Below the pieces are notes generated by a model, which did not search any database, was not told the origin of the DNA, and saw only the letters and a program-made list of their open reading frames with translations. A stretch of DNA of 64,000 bases from Vicingaceae bacterium (GTDB lineage Bacteria; Bacteroidota; Bacteroidia; Flavobacteriales_E; Vicingaceae): NCBI GenBank assembly GCA_026003395.1, contig BPHE01000001.1:173477-237476 (forward strand), in the 5' to 3' direction. The position numbers were made by a program, and so were the translations under genes. Shown piece by piece: positions 29,851-38,866 of this stretch. Each line of letters opens with the position of its first letter. The stretch's first letter is position 1.

Positions 29851-31401
29851 TTATTCATAAGAAAAATACTCTTTCTTTTCTATACTGTATGTTCTGACAT
29901 AAGAAGTATTTTCGATTTTGGAATTGATCCAGGCAAGAAAATCAAAATACTGCAATACGGCCGATTCGTTGGGATTTTCAAATAATTCAATCATCTTTTT
30001 TTTAAAATCCCGGAATAATTGCTTCCGCTGCTTGGTTTTTATATTTTCATTCATAATCTTTTTGAAAAACTTCAGAAACTCCATTTCAAATTTCAAAATA
30101 TTTTTTCTTTTCTTTACATATCGTAATGTGGCCGGATATAAATATTGCAATAAATCGTAATTTTTCAATTCATAATGTATGATAAGATTATATAATCGGG
30201 CAAAAGCATAAATATCCTGTCGCAAAAATGCTTCGTTGTCATTTAACACGTAATTTATCCAGCGTAATGCCGAACGATAATCTTCAAAAACAAAATAAAA
30301 TTCTGAAATGGTATAGTGTAATAGTATAATTTCTTCTTTTGATATTTTATCGGAATAATCTTTGATTCTTTCCTCAATAACCTCAATCAATTTTTTGCCT
30401 TCTTCGAAATTTCCCTGTATTTGGCAAAGCAATAAACGGCCCATGCTAACTGTTGAAAAAATCTTAATTTGAATATCGGTGCTATCAAACAGTGGGTTAT
30501 GCATTAGGTCCTCAATGGAGATTAAAGTTTTTTTAAATGATTCAAGATCTTTAAGGTTCAAATATACAGTGAGCAGATTGTTAAGCGTTTTTAAATAACG
30601 TTTGGGAACTTCCTCCATAATGGGAGGATTGTCTTCCAAAATTTTCTTGACTGTTTCAAAATTTTTTTTTGCTTGTTTAAAATTTCTTGCTGTCAAAGCA
30701 CATAATCCTTGAATAAAATAACAAGCGGTGGTTGCTTTGACGGATTTTGTCGTTCCTTTGCCTTTGATCAATGGATGGTTTTGAACTTCCATGACCAATT
30801 GCAAATCTTCATTTGTACGGATAAATCCTTGACGCCTGTACACATAAAGAATTTTGGAATAAAGCATGTGATATTCGGCAAGATTATTAAGTTTCTCCAC
30901 ACATTCGGCTTCTTCATCCACCAATTCTTTCATTTGACGGTCGAAAATCCCTTGTTGATATTTTTCTTCCAGCAATAGCTTTTCCCAATCAATAATGTCA
31001 AGCAGGTAATAATATTTTTCGTATTTGTAGGCCAATTTTTTTGCTTTCTTGATCAATTTATCGCATTGCTTGTATAATGCTTTTTTAAATAAAATCTCAA
31101 TGTTTCTGAGCTGTTCCTGAAGTTGATTCGATGCACTTTTATCAGAATGAAAATTTCGCAAACTTTTTAAGATATTGTTGTATAAATGATTTTTTTCTGA
31201 TGGTAGATGCTTGATAAATGTTTCGTTCTTAAACTTTTCTTTTAATTCTTCTTCATTAAAAACTTTTTGAGATTCAAGCGTATCGAAAATTTTCAGATAG
31301 TTTTTATCTCCTGATTGAAGGGAAGCAAAAAGCTTAAAATAACGCTTTTCCGATTTCGTCATGGATTGGATTAAATCATATAATTCTGAGGATGGTTTCA
31401 T
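29851..31401 (-). CDS. Hypothetical helical (TPR-like) protein
   Basis: The 516-residue protein is almost entirely alpha-helical and rich in Lys, Glu and Leu. It has paired helices of the kind seen in TPR proteins (for example LKSLRNFHSDKSASNQ, CALTARNFKQAKKNFETV and DYRSALRWINYVLNDNE). It has no signal peptide or membrane segment, so it is cytoplasmic. The N-terminal stretch (SELYDLIQSMTKSEKRYFKLFA) is one I associate with conserved hypothetical proteins of Bacteroidota; no function is known to me. It converges with the beta-propeller gene (11 bases between stops). Confidence 0.78.
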   Translation of the reverse strand: MKPSSELYDLIQSMTKSEKRYFKLFASLQSGDKNYLKIFDTLESQKVFNEEELKEKFKNETFIKHLPSEKNHLYNNILKSLRNFHSDKSASNQLQEQLRNIEILFKKALYKQCDKLIKKAKKLAYKYEKYYYLLDIIDWEKLLLEEKYQQGIFDRQMKELVDEEAECVEKLNNLAEYHMLYSKILYVYRRQGFIRTNEDLQLVMEVQNHPLIKGKGTTKSVKATTACYFIQGLCALTARNFKQAKKNFETVKKILEDNPPIMEEVPKRYLKTLNNLLTVYLNLKDLESFKKTLISIEDLMHNPLFDSTDIQIKIFSTVSMGRLLLCQIQGNFEEGKKLIEVIEERIKDYSDKISKEEIILLHYTISEFYFVFEDYRSALRWINYVLNDNEAFLRQDIYAFARLYNLIIHYELKNYDLLQYLYPATLRYVKKRKNILKFEMEFLKFFKKIMNENIKTKQRKQLFRDFKKKMIELFENPNESAVLQYFDFLAWINSKIENTSYVRTYSIEKKEYFSYE

Positions 31402-31487
31402 GTTTTGAGTTTATTGCAAAGAAATAAATCTAACTTCAAAATTATCAATTTACAAGAATTTATTCTTGAATTCCTAAATAAATCGAT

Positions 31488-32162
31488 TTAATTGACCTGT
31501 GTAAAAACATAAGAGATAATATTGGCTCCCATTTTTAATGCTTTCAACCTTGTTTCTTCACTGTCATGATGGACTTCCGGCGACTCCCATCCATCGCCCA
31601 AATCACATTCATAATCATAAAACACTACAAGTCGTCCATTGTAAAATATTCCGAATCCTTGAGGCGGTTTATTGTCATGTTCGTGAATTTTTGGTAAGCC
31701 ATTGGGAAATGAAAATTTTTGATGATAAATAGGATGGTTAAATGGAAGTTCTACCAACTCTTCATCGGGGAAAATTTTTTTCAATTCTCTGCGAATAAAA
31801 GGATCTAACCCATAATTGTCGGATATATGGAGAAACCCTCCCGAAATAAGATATTTTCTGAGATTTTCAACCTCTTCGGGTGAAAACAAGACATTGCCAT
31901 GGCCTGTCAAATGTACGTAAGGATAATTGAAAATATCTTTACTACCGGGCTCAACTATGGCTTGGTCGGGTTGAATGTTGGTGCCTAATTCTTTATTACA
32001 AAACTTAATTAGATTGGGCAATGATGTTTCAAGATTGGCATACCAGTCACCTCCACCTGAATATTTCAGCACTGCCAATTGCGGACCTCCGTTCATTTGC
32101 GACATCATTAATATCGAGTAAAAGAAAAATAATTTAAATGCAAAATATTTAACGGCTCGCAT
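31488..32162 (-). CDS. DUF4159 domain-containing exported protein
   Basis: The 224-residue protein has a signal peptide (about 1-22) and then the DUF4159 fold: LKYSGGGDWYANLETSLPNL, PYVHLTGHGNVLFSPEE, LRKYLISGGFLHISDNYGL and FFYDYECDLGDGWE-like ends. The domain resembles the ThuA/GATase-like family; its function is not established. It starts 5 bases after rsmE on the same strand, so the two are probably one transcript. In many Bacteroidota, DUF4159 genes lie near MoxR/BatA-type or membrane protein genes, but not here. Confidence 0.85.
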   Translation of the reverse strand: MRAVKYFAFKLFFFYSILMMSQMNGGPQLAVLKYSGGGDWYANLETSLPNLIKFCNKELGTNIQPDQAIVEPGSKDIFNYPYVHLTGHGNVLFSPEEVENLRKYLISGGFLHISDNYGLDPFIRRELKKIFPDEELVELPFNHPIYHQKFSFPNGLPKIHEHDNKPPQGFGIFYNGRLVVFYDYECDLGDGWESPEVHHDSEETRLKALKMGANIISYVFTQVN

Positions 32163-32167
32163 ATGTT

Positions 32168-32884
32168 CTAAGAATTTGTTTTTGTAAAATTAATAATTTT
32201 AAATGCAGATGCGGCAAAAACTGCTGCTGTTTCAGACCTTAACCGGTCATTCCCTAAAGATAACGATTTAAACCCAGATTGTAGAGCGATTTTTATCTCA
32301 CCGGGTGTAAAATCCCCTTCCGGACCAATTAATATCATGGTATTTCCTTTGGGTAATGATGATATATGTTTTTTTTCATTGTCCTGATAACAATGGGCAA
32401 TGAATTTGTTTTTTATGTCGAATTTTTGAAATACTTCTTCTATGCTCAGCAACCCCATCAATTCCGGGAAAAATAATTTTCTTGATTGTTTGCATGCTGC
32501 CAAAATCAAACGTTGCAAACGTTCCAAGTTAATGTTTTTTTTAATAGTGTTTTGGGTTATCACCGGTATAAACTTGGCAACTCCCAGTTCTGTACATTTT
32601 TCTATCATCCATTCCATCCTGTCGGGATGTTTTAAGATACCAAAAACCATTATCAATTCCGGGATGTCTTTTTCGAAAAATTGTGACGAAATTATTTTCC
32701 CCTCTCCTTTGTCTTTACAAATTGTTTCAATCTCACATAGATAAAGTGTACCATTTCCGTCGGTGGTGAAAAATTTATCGCCTTTTCCCAATCGCAAACT
32801 TTTTCGTGCATGTTTCCATTCATCAGCTTCAAGGATGACATTATTTTGTTCTATTTTAGAAAGGAAAAAATGATATGGCTCCAT
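32168..32884 (-). CDS. rsmE: 16S rRNA (uracil-1498-N3)-methyltransferase
   Basis: The protein carries the RsmE signatures: an N-terminal PUA-like domain with KHARKSLRLGKGDKFFTTDG, then the SPOUT knot with GILKHPDRMEWMIEKCTELGV, a TILIGPEGDFTPGE-type motif (TMILIGPEGDFTPGEI) and SLGNDRLRSETAA. It methylates N3 of U1498 at the decoding centre. I set the start at 32884 (MEPYHFFLSKIEQN, 238 residues). An ATG at 32911 is possible, but the TATTTTTG box at 32909-32916 would then overlap it. Confidence 0.9.
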   Translation of the reverse strand: MEPYHFFLSKIEQNNVILEADEWKHARKSLRLGKGDKFFTTDGNGTLYLCEIETICKDKGEGKIISSQFFEKDIPELIMVFGILKHPDRMEWMIEKCTELGVAKFIPVITQNTIKKNINLERLQRLILAACKQSRKLFFPELMGLLSIEEVFQKFDIKNKFIAHCYQDNEKKHISSLPKGNTMILIGPEGDFTPGEIKIALQSGFKSLSLGNDRLRSETAAVFAASAFKIINFTKTNS

Positions 32885-32908
32885 GAATATGAAAGGTTTT
32901 TGAGAATT

Positions 32909-32916
32909 CAAAAATA
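32909..32916 (-). promoter_or_regulatory. Possible -7 box (TATTTTTG) for rsmE
   Basis: TATTTTTG on the minus strand fits TAnnTTTG and sits 24 bases upstream of the preferred rsmE start. No TTG is found at the right -33 distance, so this is weak. Confidence 0.3.
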
Positions 32917-32997
32917 GCCAATTTATTGAAGCATTTTTTTATTTTTTCTCATTTATGCTTTCAATTAGAAAAATAAATTTTAGGAGTAAACATGATA

Positions 32998-35109
32998 TTA
33001 TTGAAATCTTATGCCAATCATTGAAATATCATCTGTTTGGGGTGCTTTCCCTTTCCATGATTCGATGGTTTTTAATATAATCTCTTTTTGCAAGTCCATA
33101 GGCAGATCTACCACTTTCAAGATAGTTTCTTTGAGTCGTGAAATTTTAAATTTTTCCGTATCTTCTTCATTAAACTGATCCACTATTCCGTCAGAGAATA
33201 GATAAATACAATCCCCAGGCTGAATTTCGATAGGTATGTTTTCAAAATGTTTTTCATTGTTTTGATAACTATATCCAATAGTGCACCTGGATGCTTTTAT
33301 TTTTTTGAGTTCATTATTTTGATAAACCAACATAGAAATTTTTGCTCCGGCATAATACAAAACTTTGTCAACAGTATCGTAACCGCAAAGGGCAATGTCC
33401 AATCCGTCTTTGATATCACCTTTTTGATTGATTTGTTTCAATGCTTGATTAACTTTTTCATCAAGAAAATATAAGGCCTCGGCAGGAGAATTAACCGACG
33501 GTTCTCTTAACGATTGATTTAAAACATTGGTAGCCAATATACTCATCATGGCCCCGGGAACCCCGTGACCGGTACAATCAGCCAATGCAAACACAAAGTA
33601 TTTTTTGCCTTTATTGGTCGTGGTTGTGTTGATCCAGACAAAATCACCACTGACAATATCTCTCGGTAAAACATAGGCAAACGAATCCGGAAAATAACTC
33701 TTGAAAACTCCTGTGTAATCATTCAATGCCTCCTGAATTCGTCTCGCATATCGCAAACTACTGTATATCTCTTCGTTTTTTTGTTTCAACTCTTTTGTAC
33801 GCTCTTGAATAGTTCTTTCAAGTTGAATATTGATTTCTTCTTTTATTTTGTTAGTTTCTTTGAGTTGTTTGACAAGTTCGGCTTGTGCTTTCTCTTTTTC
33901 CTCTTGAAATTCACGATATTTATTAGCCATGGCAATGGATAAAAATGCAACCTCCATCCCTGAGCCAAGTTTCATACTAAACTGAACAAACAATGTATTC
34001 TCCAATACATTTATGTTGCCCATCAAAAAAATTAATGTGCCGGTTGAAATTGACAAAAGTGCATAAATAAAATTCGGATCGATTTTGATGTGATATTTAA
34101 AATAAAGTCTGTAAATCATATAAAAAATCAAAAATACTGCCGTGATGGTTAGTCCGTTGATGACAGGGTAAATCAAGGCAAACACTTTTCCTCCAGAAAA
34201 AATTGTGAGAATGAACAAAATGAAGCATGAATAAATATAAAAATTGATGATTTTAAAAAATAACGGATATAGAGATAATTTTAAAAATGACCTGACATAT
34301 AAGGCCAGGAACATTACTCCCAAACAGGCACTAATTAAAACCATTTTGGAGGCCAATAAAGGATAATCCGGGAAAAGCAACTTGTGGGTAAATCCGTCCA
34401 AACTGAATTGCATCATAAACAACCATAAAATATAGCTTACGAAATAGATAAATTGGTTTTGTTTGAGAGCAAAATAAAAAAAGGAGAAAATGACCATGGC
34501 ACAAATCAAAAAACCATAATACAATCCGTTAAGTATGTTTTCTTTTTCGGTTAACCCAATTAATTCTTCCTTATTCCAAAGGTTCAAGGGAACATTCAAT
34601 ACCTCTCCGTCACTTTTCATGTATAAAATTATTTCCTTTGTTTCGTAAGGTGCAAATTCTATTCTGAATAATTGTTTTCTTGAATAAACACTTTTTTGCC
34701 GAAAGCGCAATCTATCTCCGGCATATTGTATCAACGTGTCGTTTTTTGACAAAATGTAGCATGTAACATAATCAGTAACCGGTCTTGCCGTTTCTAAAAA
34801 ATACTCCACTCGCCGGATACTGTTGTTATGCAATTTAATATAGACCAAATATGATTTATCGGTAAAGTTTAAATTGCGATAATTGATTTCCAGAGGTTTT
34901 AAACGTGACAAATATTGACTTTTATGTATATAAAAATCATTGATGTCAAAAGTATCGTCTTCTAATTCCAAATAGTAGGCATATTGTCCCAAAAATGCCA
35001 CTTTATCTATATATTCAATAGAGTGCAGATAATGATTTTCTTCATCTTTTCCTGAAATTGCATTTGACAATAAAAATAAAATTGTGTATAAAAGTAAAAA
35101 TTTATTCAT
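32998..35109 (-). CDS. 7TM sensor with SpoIIE-type PP2C phosphatase domain
   Basis: The 703 residues read as: signal peptide (about 1-20); an extracytoplasmic 7TMR-DISM sensor domain (about 30-175, IHKSQYLSRLKPLEINYRNL); seven membrane helices (about 190-385); a coiled coil (about 395-455, IQERTKELKQKNEEI); and a PP2C/SpoIIE phosphatase (about 480-703) with ALADCTGHGVPGAMMS and YLFSDGIVDQF as metal-binding motifs. It probably senses an envelope or carbohydrate signal and dephosphorylates a serine of an anti-sigma antagonist or similar partner; no such partner is in the window. The ATG abuts the xerD stop exactly (TAAATG), so translation is likely coupled. Confidence 0.9.
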   Translation of the reverse strand: MNKFLLLYTILFLLSNAISGKDEENHYLHSIEYIDKVAFLGQYAYYLELEDDTFDINDFYIHKSQYLSRLKPLEINYRNLNFTDKSYLVYIKLHNNSIRRVEYFLETARPVTDYVTCYILSKNDTLIQYAGDRLRFRQKSVYSRKQLFRIEFAPYETKEIILYMKSDGEVLNVPLNLWNKEELIGLTEKENILNGLYYGFLICAMVIFSFFYFALKQNQFIYFVSYILWLFMMQFSLDGFTHKLLFPDYPLLASKMVLISACLGVMFLALYVRSFLKLSLYPLFFKIINFYIYSCFILFILTIFSGGKVFALIYPVINGLTITAVFLIFYMIYRLYFKYHIKIDPNFIYALLSISTGTLIFLMGNINVLENTLFVQFSMKLGSGMEVAFLSIAMANKYREFQEEKEKAQAELVKQLKETNKIKEEINIQLERTIQERTKELKQKNEEIYSSLRYARRIQEALNDYTGVFKSYFPDSFAYVLPRDIVSGDFVWINTTTTNKGKKYFVFALADCTGHGVPGAMMSILATNVLNQSLREPSVNSPAEALYFLDEKVNQALKQINQKGDIKDGLDIALCGYDTVDKVLYYAGAKISMLVYQNNELKKIKASRCTIGYSYQNNEKHFENIPIEIQPGDCIYLFSDGIVDQFNEEDTEKFKISRLKETILKVVDLPMDLQKEIILKTIESWKGKAPQTDDISMIGIRFQ

Positions 35110-36027
35110 TTAAATTTTCATTTTATTTCTTGGATGATACAAATGTATGTTTTCTTTCAAAAAAGTATCGTCAATATGCGTATAAATTTCTGTGGTTGTT
35201 ATACTCTCATGTCCGAGCATCTCTTGTATGGCTCTTAAATCGGCACCTCCTTCCAAAAGATGGGTGGCAAAGGAATGTCTGAATGTATGCGGGCTGACTC
35301 TTTTCTTTATACCGGCTTTTTTGGCAAGGTCTTTCATAATAATAAAAATCATTTGCCTGGTAAGTGGCCGGCCATGTCGATTCAAAAAAACATAATTTTC
35401 ATAACCTTTTTTGACAGGAATATGCTTTCTGACCTGATTCAAATAAATGTTCAACCGGTGCCAACCGGGTTCTCCCAAAGGCACAAGCCGCTCTTTGTTT
35501 CCCTTTCCGATGACTTGTATAAATCCCTCTTCAGGAAATAATTGCGATAATTTTAATTGTACAAGTTCAGACACACGCAACCCTGATCCATAGAGCACCT
35601 CCAGTATGGCTGCATTTCTCTCTCCTTCAGGATGACTCATGTCGATTGATTTCAACATAGCTTCAATCTCTTCAACTGTCAATACAGTAGGAAGTTTCCT
35701 TCCGATTTTGGGAGTTTCCAATAATTCGGCGGGGTTATCATCGATGATATTTTCATCCATCAAGAAAAGAAAAAAATTTTTCAAACCTGATATGATTCTT
35801 GCCTGTGAGGATGCTTCCATTCCGCATTCGTATAAAAAACTCAGAAAAGATGTTAAATGTTCTGTATGAATCTGACGGATGCTGATACCGGAATATTGAT
35901 AACTCAAAAACTCGAAAAATTTTTTGACATCCCGGACATATGCCTCCACGGTATTTCCGGCATGACCTTTTTCGATCATCAAATAACGTTGAAAAGAACG
36001 GATATAACTTTCAATGGAATTCATCAT
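35110..36027 (-). CDS. xerD: Tyrosine recombinase XerD
   Basis: The 305-residue recombinase has the N-terminal SAM-like core-binding domain (SYIRSFQRYLMIEKGHAGNT) and the catalytic domain with R in EVLYGSGLRVSEL, K in GKGNKERLVPLG, HTFRHSFATHLL (H-xx-R), the second H in EMLGHESITTT and nucleophile Y in EIYTHI. Xer recombinases resolve chromosome dimers at dif. I use the ATG at 36025-36027; a second ATG directly follows. An upstream start (36189) would add 54 residues and overlap aroQ. The neighbouring dif site is not visible in this window. Confidence 0.9.
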   Translation of the reverse strand: MMNSIESYIRSFQRYLMIEKGHAGNTVEAYVRDVKKFFEFLSYQYSGISIRQIHTEHLTSFLSFLYECGMEASSQARIISGLKNFFLFLMDENIIDDNPAELLETPKIGRKLPTVLTVEEIEAMLKSIDMSHPEGERNAAILEVLYGSGLRVSELVQLKLSQLFPEEGFIQVIGKGNKERLVPLGEPGWHRLNIYLNQVRKHIPVKKGYENYVFLNRHGRPLTRQMIFIIMKDLAKKAGIKKRVSPHTFRHSFATHLLEGGADLRAIQEMLGHESITTTEIYTHIDDTFLKENIHLYHPRNKMKI

Positions 36028-36096
36028 TAATTTTATCTCCCCTCGATAAAAAACAGAATAAAAGTAAGAGAAATTTTCATCACTTGCAAAAAGTTC

Positions 36097-36104
36097 TATA
36101 TTTG
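36097..36104 (+). promoter_or_regulatory. -7 box (TATATTTG) for aroQ
   Basis: TATATTTG fits TAnnTTTG and lies 22 bases upstream of the GTG start of aroQ. A TTG occurs only 10 bases upstream, which is too close to serve as -33. Confidence 0.4.
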
Positions 36105-36126
36105 TAATGGCAAATAAAACAAAGAA

Positions 36127-36567
36127 GTGGAAAAAATCTGGATTATCAATGGCGTTAATCTGAATTTTATCGGGAAACGAGAGATACATCTTTATGGACG
36201 GTTAAGTTTTGATGAATATTTTGAAAGATTGAAAAAAAAGTTTAACACTTTATCGCTGAATTACTGCCAATCAAATCTTGAAGGGCAATTGGTGGAGTTT
36301 ATCCAACAGGCCTTTCTGGATAAAGCCATCGGCATCGTGATCAATCCCGGTGCATATTCCCACACCTCCGTTGCTATCGCCGATGCCATTGCTTCGGTTG
36401 AAATCCCGGTTGTTGAAGTGCATATTACAAATATTTATTCGAGAGAAACATTTCGCCATCAATCCATCACCGGATCAAAAGCAAATGCAGTTATTTCAGG
36501 GGCCGGTCTTTTTTCATACGATCTGGCCATCAATTATATTCAAAATCTTATCGTTCATGAAAAATAA
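36127..36567 (+). CDS. aroQ: Type II 3-dehydroquinate dehydratase
   Basis: The 146-residue protein starts with GTG and shows the type II signatures: NGVNLNFIGKREIHLYG (active-site region with the catalytic Tyr loop), INPGAYSHTSVAIADAI (with the catalytic histidine) and EVHITNIYSRETFRHQSIT. It dehydrates 3-dehydroquinate in the shikimate pathway. Length and motifs agree with dodecameric AroQ. It is divergent from xerD. The next gene overlaps its 3' end by 11 bases. Confidence 0.92.
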   Translation: MEKIWIINGVNLNFIGKREIHLYGRLSFDEYFERLKKKFNTLSLNYCQSNLEGQLVEFIQQAFLDKAIGIVINPGAYSHTSVAIADAIASVEIPVVEVHITNIYSRETFRHQSITGSKANAVISGAGLFSYDLAINYIQNLIVHEK

Positions 36568-37114
36568 ACTATTATATCTGATTTTATGCATCTTATTGTC
36601 AGGGAGTGTATTCTGCCAGGAATATAAAATATTATGGGGACAGAAAGAATACATGATTCGTGACGACATCGAATTAAGTGATGGTCAAACTATCGAGAAT
36701 TATACATTTAAATCCGGCATACCTGATGGATATTATATCGTTTATCAACAACCGGGATTTAAATTAAAAAAAATGGAAGGTTTGGTAAAAAACGGTAAAA
36801 TGGAAGGACTCTGGATTTATTATGATAAAAAAGGCCGCAAAGCCCGCGAGTTAACATTTAAAGATGGTTTGCCACATGGAGATGAAAAATATTTCAATAC
36901 CCGAAACCAGGAGATTATTTTAAAATACACCTATGAAGGAGGGATCAAACATGGGGAATATTATGTCAAATATGCCAATGGACAACTTTGGGAAAAAGGT
37001 TTTTACCGCAATGGTATGCCTGATGGCGAATGGACTTACTGGGATATTGATGGCAATGTCAAAAGAATCAGATACTTTAAAAATGGTCGTCTTGTAAAGC
37101 AAGAAAATTATTGA
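36557..37114 (+). CDS. Exported MORN-repeat protein, YwqK-like
   Basis: Starting at the ATG at 36557 inside the last codons of aroQ, the 185-residue protein has a signal peptide (MKNKLLYLILCILLSGSVFC) and then about five MORN-type units: YYIVYQQPGFKLKKMEGLVK, GLWIYYDKKGRKARELTFKD and GEWTYWDIDGNVKRIRYFKN. The Cys at the end of the signal suggests a possible lipoprotein. YwqK-family MORN proteins are annotated as toxin-antitoxin antitoxins in some genomes, with weak support; here no toxin gene is adjacent. An overlapping longer open frame starting at 36350 is a shadow of aroQ. Confidence 0.72.
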   Translation: MKNKLLYLILCILLSGSVFCQEYKILWGQKEYMIRDDIELSDGQTIENYTFKSGIPDGYYIVYQQPGFKLKKMEGLVKNGKMEGLWIYYDKKGRKARELTFKDGLPHGDEKYFNTRNQEIILKYTYEGGIKHGEYYVKYANGQLWEKGFYRNGMPDGEWTYWDIDGNVKRIRYFKNGRLVKQENY

Positions 37115-37120
37115 ATCATT

Positions 37121-38866
37121 TCATTCAATTTCTGAAAACTGAAGTTCATATAGCTTTTTATAATATTTTCCTTTTTGCAACAAATCTTTGTGGGTTCCTT
37201 CTTCTACAATTCTTCCTTTATCCAAAACGATTATCTTGTCCGAACGGGTAATTGTGGAAATTCTATGTGCGATAATGATGGAAGTTCTATCTTGCGTAAT
37301 TTTTCCGGTAGCTTTTTTAATCAATAATTCCGTCTCAGAATCGACACTACTTGTGGCTTCATCCAATATCAAAATATCCGGATTGGCAATATATGCTCTC
37401 AAAAATGCTATCAATTGTCTTTGTCCTAAGCTTAATGATTGTCCTCTTTCTTTCACTTTGTAATGATATCCTTCTGGCAAGGCAACTATAAATTCGTGAA
37501 TGCCAATTTCTTTGGCTGCTTTGACAACATCATCAGGAGCTATGCCGGGGTTAAACATGGTCACGTTATCATATATGCTGCCTGAAAACAAAAAAACATC
37601 TTGAGGCACGTATGCTATACGGCTCCTTAAAAATTCGTTATCATAACGATTGATATCTATGTCGTCTATAAAAATTTTACCGTCCGGCACAGGATACATT
37701 TTGAGTAATAGATTCACCAATGTTGTTTTACCTGAACCGGTTTTACCAACCACAGCGAGCATTTCTCCGGGCTCTACTTTAAGTAAAATTTCCTGTAATA
37801 CGAGTGTTTCTTCAGAATATCCAAAACTTAAATGGTCAATATACAATTTGCCTGTCAGTTTATCTTTTTTATAATTTCCACAGGGTTCTAAATTTTCATT
37901 ATCATCCATTAGTTTAAATATACGTTCGGCACTCACCAGCCCCATCTGCAAGGTGTTGAACCTGTCTGCTAAAATTCTAATAGGACGGTAAAGCATATAA
38001 ATGTAAAGAATAAAAGCCACCAAATCGCCGGGCGAAACATAATTATCGAGCACACCTCTTGCCCCTACCCAAACCAACAATGCCAACGACAAGGCCGACA
38101 ACATTTCTACCACAGGAAAAAAAACGGAATATGCCCAAACGGTTTTAATGTGGGCATCCCTGTGTTCCTTATTGATTTTCTCAAATTTTTTAAACTCTTT
38201 TGCCTCACTGTTAAACAGTTGAACAATTGCCATTCCACTGACATGTTCGTTGACAAAGGCATTCAAACGGGAAATTTGTGTTCTGACTTCTTGAAAACTT
38301 CTTTTGACAAATTTTCTAAATACATTGGTTGACCATATCATTAAAGGAATTGGCAACAGCGATATAATTGCCAACTTCCAATCGGTGTAGAACATAAAAA
38401 CAAGTACCAAAAAAATCTGTAAAATATCTCCCGACATTATTAAAAGTCCTTGTGAAAAGACATCTGCGATGGTCTCAATGTCGGAAACGACACGTGTCAC
38501 CAATGTCCCTACAGGGGTTTTGTTAAAAAAAAATGTTTTAAACTTCAATAAACGATTGTAAACATCCTTACGTATGTCAAAAATGATGTTTTGTGCCAAT
38601 AAATTCGAAAAATATGTTTGAAAAAATTGTATAATGGTTTCAAACAACAAGACAGACAATGTAATGCCAAACAATACATTCAACGCATCAAGATTTTTGG
38701 CGGCTATGGCTTTGTCTACCATCAACTTTAAAAGATACGGACGCAATGGAGACAAGATGGAGGAAATAATTGTAACCAAAACGGTCCATATAACCATCTT
38801 TTTGTAGGGTCGCGAATAGGCCAGAATACGTTTCAAATAATAATATCCGTTCTTTTCTTTTTTCAT
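37121..38866 (-). CDS. ABC exporter, fused permease and ATPase (MsbA-like)
   Basis: The 581 residues hold a six-helix transmembrane domain (about 20-315) and one nucleotide-binding domain. The latter has Walker A GKTGSGKTTLV, the signature QSLSLGQRQL, Walker B ILILDEATSSVD and switch IIAHR. The ATPase keeps all key residues. This is the MsbA/MdlB type that works as a homodimer or heterodimer; lipid or drug export is the usual role but the cargo is not known from sequence. It overlaps the truA stop by 4 bases. Confidence 0.9.
   Translation of the reverse strand: MKKEKNGYYYLKRILAYSRPYKKMVIWTVLVTIISSILSPLRPYLLKLMVDKAIAAKNLDALNVLFGITLSVLLFETIIQFFQTYFSNLLAQNIIFDIRKDVYNRLLKFKTFFFNKTPVGTLVTRVVSDIETIADVFSQGLLIMSGDILQIFLVLVFMFYTDWKLAIISLLPIPLMIWSTNVFRKFVKRSFQEVRTQISRLNAFVNEHVSGMAIVQLFNSEAKEFKKFEKINKEHRDAHIKTVWAYSVFFPVVEMLSALSLALLVWVGARGVLDNYVSPGDLVAFILYIYMLYRPIRILADRFNTLQMGLVSAERIFKLMDDNENLEPCGNYKKDKLTGKLYIDHLSFGYSEETLVLQEILLKVEPGEMLAVVGKTGSGKTTLVNLLLKMYPVPDGKIFIDDIDINRYDNEFLRSRIAYVPQDVFLFSGSIYDNVTMFNPGIAPDDVVKAAKEIGIHEFIVALPEGYHYKVKERGQSLSLGQRQLIAFLRAYIANPDILILDEATSSVDSETELLIKKATGKITQDRTSIIIAHRISTITRSDKIIVLDKGRIVEEGTHKDLLQKGKYYKKLYELQFSEIE

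Noticed and set aside
35110..36189. Longer xerD start at 36189
   Set aside because: The added 54 residues are hydrophobic, unlike Xer proteins, and overlap divergent aroQ and its promoter box.
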